Origin: an uncultured Collinsella sp.
GTDB taxonomy: Bacteria; Actinomycetota; Coriobacteriia; Coriobacteriales; Coriobacteriaceae
DNA: 9,158 nucleotides
Assembly: GCA_900550205.1 (NCBI GenBank)
Contig: URRJ01000075.1
Span: 1 to 9,158 of the forward strand
Direction of reading: 5' to 3'
Part shown: positions 6,930-9,158 of the stretch, in pieces
How positions within the stretch are numbered: the first letter of the stretch is position 1
How the letters are laid out: every line of letters begins with the position of its first letter
The notes under the pieces: model-generated
The model's input: the letters and a program-made list of their open reading frames with translations, nothing else
Told to the model about the DNA's origin: nothing
Databases searched by the model: none
Made by a program: the position numbers and the translations under genes

Positions 6930-7058
6930 CGTCCTCCCGGACGGCGGGGCACGAAGTTCATCGCGAGTTCCGCACGCAAAGAAGGCCACTTAATGTGGCC
7001 TTCGTCTTGCGCAGGACTGTAGAGCAGGGAACTTCGTGCCCCGACGCCCGGGAGGACG
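6930..7058 (-). repeat. Element B: 129-bp near-palindrome with 30-bp inverted arms around a terminator hairpin
   Basis: The outer arms 6930-6959 and 7029-7058 are inverted copies matching at 28 of 30 positions (core GGGGCACGAAGTTC). The GAAGGCCAC hairpin is centred between them at 6981-7003, and the intervening 21- and 25-bp segments are partly complementary, so the transcript could form one long stem. The right-hand 89 bp (6970-7058, minus strand) is a second copy of element A (1988-2077). It starts 42 nt after the stop of the flavodoxin-family gene, in that gene's sense orientation. Its size and terminal inverted repeats would also suit a MITE, but I see no clear target-site duplication. 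Confidence 0.85.
6981..7003 (-). terminator. Hairpin terminator after the flavodoxin-family gene
   Basis: A perfect 9-bp stem GAAGGCCAC / GTGGCCTTC with a 5-nt loop, followed on the minus strand by TTTGCG. It lies about 97 nt downstream of the stop at 7101 and is the core of element B. The T tract is weak, but the 30-bp outer arms could extend the structure greatly. Confidence 0.7.
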
Positions 7059-7100
7059 TTTCATTTAGAAAGATGGACCGACCGCCGTCAGCGATGGGAG

Positions 7101-7652
7101 CTACTCCCCCAGCACGGCCTTTTTGGCGGCTGCAGCCATGTTGTCCAGATCTTCCTTGGTGGGGTGATCCTTTGCGGCGACCCAGTTATCGAGCAGCATC
7201 TTAAAGCGGACATCGTCGGGATCTTGCTCGAGCATGGCCTCGTAGCGCTGCTTGACCGCGGGGCCCATCTTGCCCTGGCACATCGCCCAGCCCGCAAGCT
7301 CGGCATCCCCAGCCAAATTGGAAGTTACGCGATCAATAATCTGCTGGTAATAGCTCTGGTCGGCGCCAAAACCGCAGGTGCCAAACAGGAAGACGCGCTT
7401 GCCGTGCAAGGCGGAGAGCAACGCCGCGACCGAAGGCGTGCACGCGCCCTTGTCGCACCAAAAACCGACGAGCACCGTGTCGGCCGCGCAGGCGCCCTGC
7501 GCCTCGAGCGCAACCTGATCTGCATCCGCATCGTCGCTCAACGCCGCGGCATGGACAAAATCAACACCCGCAGCCTGCAGAGCGCGCTTGATCGCGCCCG
7601 AAACCATCCTGGTATTACCGCTCTTGCTGTTAACCACCAAAGAGCACGTCAT
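7101..7652 (-). CDS. Flavodoxin-family protein (BilS-like flavodoxin group possible)
   Basis: 183 residues from the ATG at 7652. A GTG two codons upstream (7658) is possible, but GAGG then sits only 4 nt away, against 10 nt for the ATG. The flavodoxin fold is indicated by an N-terminal beta strand, the FMN-phosphate loop NSKSGNT (8-14), a second loop with GFWCDKG (63-69), the strand and loop VFLFGTCGFG (87-96) and CQGKM (125-129). A helical C-terminal extension runs from 131. The FW(C/T)DKG and CQGKM pattern is, from memory, typical of a small flavodoxin group (Flavodoxin_3/4-like) that includes BilS, the accessory flavodoxin of bilirubin reductase. No bilR-like gene is in the window, so a bilirubin role is only a possibility. 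It likely acts as a cytosolic FMN electron carrier or small quinone/flavin oxidoreductase. It has its own promoter and terminator and so appears monocistronic. Confidence 0.85.
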   Translation of the reverse strand: MTCSLVVNSKSGNTRMVSGAIKRALQAAGVDFVHAAALSDDADADQVALEAQGACAADTVLVGFWCDKGACTPSVAALLSALHGKRVFLFGTCGFGADQSYYQQIIDRVTSNLAGDAELAGWAMCQGKMGPAVKQRYEAMLEQDPDDVRFKMLLDNWVAAKDHPTKEDLDNMAAAAKKAVLGE

Positions 7653-7688
7653 AGTCACGTTGCCTCGTTTCCCCCAAAACTAAAGCCA

Positions 7689-7751
7689 CTAATGCAATTT
7701 ATTAGATGAATATCTTAGTACTAACGTGACAGATGTAAACCACCGTCTGTC
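7689..7751 (-). promoter_or_regulatory. Promoter with two to three dyads upstream of the flavodoxin-family gene
   Basis: On the minus strand, TTTACA (7734-7739) and TAAGAT (7712-7717) are separated by 16 bp and would give a leader of about 50 nt. The perfect palindrome TTAGTACTAA (7715-7724) overlaps the -10 box. GACAGA/TCTGTC arms (7728-7733 and 7746-7751) flank the -35 box. CTAAT/ATTAG arms (7689-7705) lie near the expected transcription start. The region is clearly AT-richer than its surroundings. Dyads on the -35, on the -10 and near +1 suggest control by a dimeric repressor, but no regulator gene is in the window. Confidence 0.55.
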
Positions 7752-7779
7752 GATTGATTAATTTGCCCCACGGGCTTGC

Positions 7780-9158
7780 TTACTGGGCGAATTGGCTGCG
7801 GTAGAGTTCGGCGTAGAAGCCGCCTGCCGCTAGCAGCTCGTCGTGCGTGCCGCGCTCGATAATCTGGCCGTCGCGCATGACCAGAATGCAGTCGGCGTTG
7901 CGGACGGTGCTCAGGCGGTGCGCCACGATGACCACCGTTTTGTCCTTGAAGAATCTCTCCAGATTTTCCTGTATCACTTTCTCATTGTCCGTATCGAGCG
8001 CATTCGTCGCTTCATCAAAAAACAGGTAATCGGGATTACGGTAAATGGCGCGCGCTATCAGGATGCGCTGCTTCTGCCCTTGGCTCAATCCTTGCCCCGT
8101 GTTACCTATTTTGGTGTTATACTTTAAAGGCAAGGATTCGATGAACTCACGTATATTTGCCATCTCTACGGCATACAGCAGGCGTTCTTTGTCTATCATG
8201 CTGCCATCCGGCGCTATGTTGTTGGCAATGGTATCGCCGAATATGAATCCCTCCTGCATCACTACTCCACAATGTTTGCGCCACTCCTTGAAACTGATTT
8301 TTTGTAGCGACTGATTGCCTATCATCACCGCTCCTCCGGTGGGAGGATAGAATCCGAGCATCAGTTTTATCAGCGTTGTTTTCCCACTGCCGCTGAGGCC
8401 CACGATGGCGGTAGTCTTTCCGGCTGGTATGTCCAGCGATAGCCCTTTGATGATGCGTTTCGATTTTTCTGATCCGTAAGTAAAGACTACATTTTGCAAT
8501 TGAATCGGGTCTTTGCCTGATATTTGGGTATCCTGGTCCATGCCTTCTGTCTCTTCATCGGGCTTGCCATGTATTTCTCCGAGACGTTCCAGGCTGAGCT
8601 GCGCGTCCTGCGTGTCCTGCATGAAGGAAACGAATTGGCTGATAGGCCCTTGCATCTGTCCGATGATGTACTGTATGGAAAGCATCACACCCAGCGTGAT
8701 ACTTCCATGTAGTACGGCGGTGGCAGAGAGAACTGTTATCAGTACGTTTTTCACTTCGTTGATAAGTACGGCTCCCACCTGCTGCCACTGCCCCAGGTTG
8801 AGTGAACTCATATTAATGCGGAAGAGAGAAGCTTGTATGTTTTCCCATTCCCAGCGTTTTTGCTGTTCGCAGCCCAGCAGCTTGATGTCCTGCATACCGT
8901 AGATGAGTTGCATCAAATTATTCTGATTGACGGACATCTGTTCAAAGTTCTTCCTGTTCAAGTCGGCCCGCTTGCGCATGAACAGCTTTACCCAACCCAT
9001 ATAGGCTGCGCTGAACAGGATGAAAATGAGGAATATTTTCCAGCTGTATATGGCCAGCACGATACCGAAGATGACTACCGTGAGGGTAGAGAACAAAATA
9101 TTGAGCACGGACTGGGTGAGGAAACTCTCGATGCGGTTGTGGTCTTCGATGCGGCGTA
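7780..9158 (-). CDS. Peptide/bacteriocin-type ABC exporter, membrane and ATPase part (5' end outside window); mosaic C-terminus
   Basis: 458 residues are visible and the frame is open to the right edge. The GTG at 9108 is internal, since RRIEDHNRIESFLTQS precedes it without a stop and matches the family's transmembrane domain. Hydrophobic helices lie at about 17-55 and 130-165. An ATPase domain follows, with Walker A GLSGSGKTT (253-261), the Q-loop region GVVMQEGFIFGD, the signature LSQGQKQR (near 357), Walker B YLFFDEAT (near 375-382) and H-loop AHR (near 411). The text up to about residue 405 (QDIKLLGCEQQKRWEWENIQ, NPDYLFFDEATNALDTDNEK) resembles Bacteroidales exporters that usually carry an N-terminal C39 peptidase and secrete leader-type peptides; that part would be outside the window. 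The last ~50 residues (RDGQIIERGTHDELLAAGGF onward) are of Actinomycetota/Firmicutes style, with GC rising from about 46% to 66%. The gene is either recombinant or an assembly chimera. No substrate peptide gene is visible. Confidence 0.85.
   Translation of the reverse strand, partial: RRIEDHNRIESFLTQSVLNILFSTLTVVIFGIVLAIYSWKIFLIFILFSAAYMGWVKLFMRKRADLNRKNFEQMSVNQNNLMQLIYGMQDIKLLGCEQQKRWEWENIQASLFRINMSSLNLGQWQQVGAVLINEVKNVLITVLSATAVLHGSITLGVMLSIQYIIGQMQGPISQFVSFMQDTQDAQLSLERLGEIHGKPDEETEGMDQDTQISGKDPIQLQNVVFTYGSEKSKRIIKGLSLDIPAGKTTAIVGLSGSGKTTLIKLMLGFYPPTGGAVMIGNQSLQKISFKEWRKHCGVVMQEGFIFGDTIANNIAPDGSMIDKERLLYAVEMANIREFIESLPLKYNTKIGNTGQGLSQGQKQRILIARAIYRNPDYLFFDEATNALDTDNEKVIQENLERFFKDKTVVIVAHRLSTVRNADCILVMRDGQIIERGTHDELLAAGGFYAELYRSQFAQ
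7905..7950. other. Composition and lineage junction inside the ABC transporter gene
   Basis: By hand count GC is about 66% over 7801-7920 and about 46% over 7921-8040, falling to about 35% over 8101-8160. The change falls in the codons for KTVVIVAHRLSTVRNAD, the conserved H-loop region, which is nearly identical across phyla at protein level. A short stretch of shared nucleotide sequence there could support either homologous recombination or a false assembly join. The exact breakpoint cannot be fixed without the parent sequences. Confidence 0.65.

Noticed and set aside
6930..7058. Insertion sequence
   Set aside because: The inverted arms enclose only about 70 bp, with no transposase frame and no evident target duplication; at most a non-autonomous element.
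9106..9108. GTG at 9108 as the true start of the ABC transporter
   Set aside because: The frame stays open to the window edge and the upstream codons encode family-like transmembrane-domain sequence.

Overview
The window looks like a Collinsella-type genome (Coriobacteriia, high-GC Actinomycetota). This rests on the strong G/C third-position bias of genes up to about position 7930, the Actinomycetota-like surface protein with a sortase signal, and the style of the LTA-synthase-family protein. The genus is an inference from composition and protein style, not a database match. The last ~1.2 kb (about 7940-9158) is different: it has lower GC and encodes a peptide-exporting ABC transporter of a type typical of Bacteroidales.

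Layout. (1) 2-1960, plus strand: 3' part of a membrane-anchored LTA-synthase/phosphoglycerol-transferase family protein, open to the left edge. (2) 1961-2210: a convergent intergenic region with a terminator-bearing dispersed repeat (element A), one copy of a palindromic unit, and a second strong, probably bidirectional terminator. (3) 2211-6299, minus strand: a 1362-residue secreted, wall-anchored protein with a signal peptide, FG-GAP/VCBS-like repeats, a beta-rich central region, FN3, an Ig-like domain, LANTG and a membrane anchor. (4) 6300-7100: about 800 bp without a credible gene. It holds the surface-protein leader with repeated CTCATTTT motifs, a regular array of eight 62-bp units, and a 129-bp near-palindrome (element B) with a terminator hairpin at its centre. 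(5) 7101-7652, minus strand: a small flavodoxin-family protein with a recognisable promoter and two dyads. (6) 7780-9158, minus strand: a partial ABC exporter whose last ~50 codons look native (about 66% GC) and whose remainder looks Bacteroidales-derived (about 46% GC just past the junction).

The most interesting feature is the array at 6423-6870. A 15-bp motif, TGGGAYGCANTTTCC, occurs 15 times in strictly alternating orientation. Successive motifs start exactly 31 bp apart, with a single 30-bp exception. The layout resembles the BIME/REP arrays of enterobacteria. A lone two-motif unit with the same 31-bp offset lies at 2076-2121. At both loci the motif units follow the same terminator-bearing element, in the same relative orientation, downstream of a gene's stop codon. 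The second item to check is the mosaic ABC transporter: it is either an inter-phylum recombination inside a conserved ATPase motif or a metagenome assembly chimera.

The three minus-strand genes do not form a clear operon. Each is separated by a terminator or promoter, and their functions (peptide export, flavin protein, cell-surface protein) do not point to one pathway.
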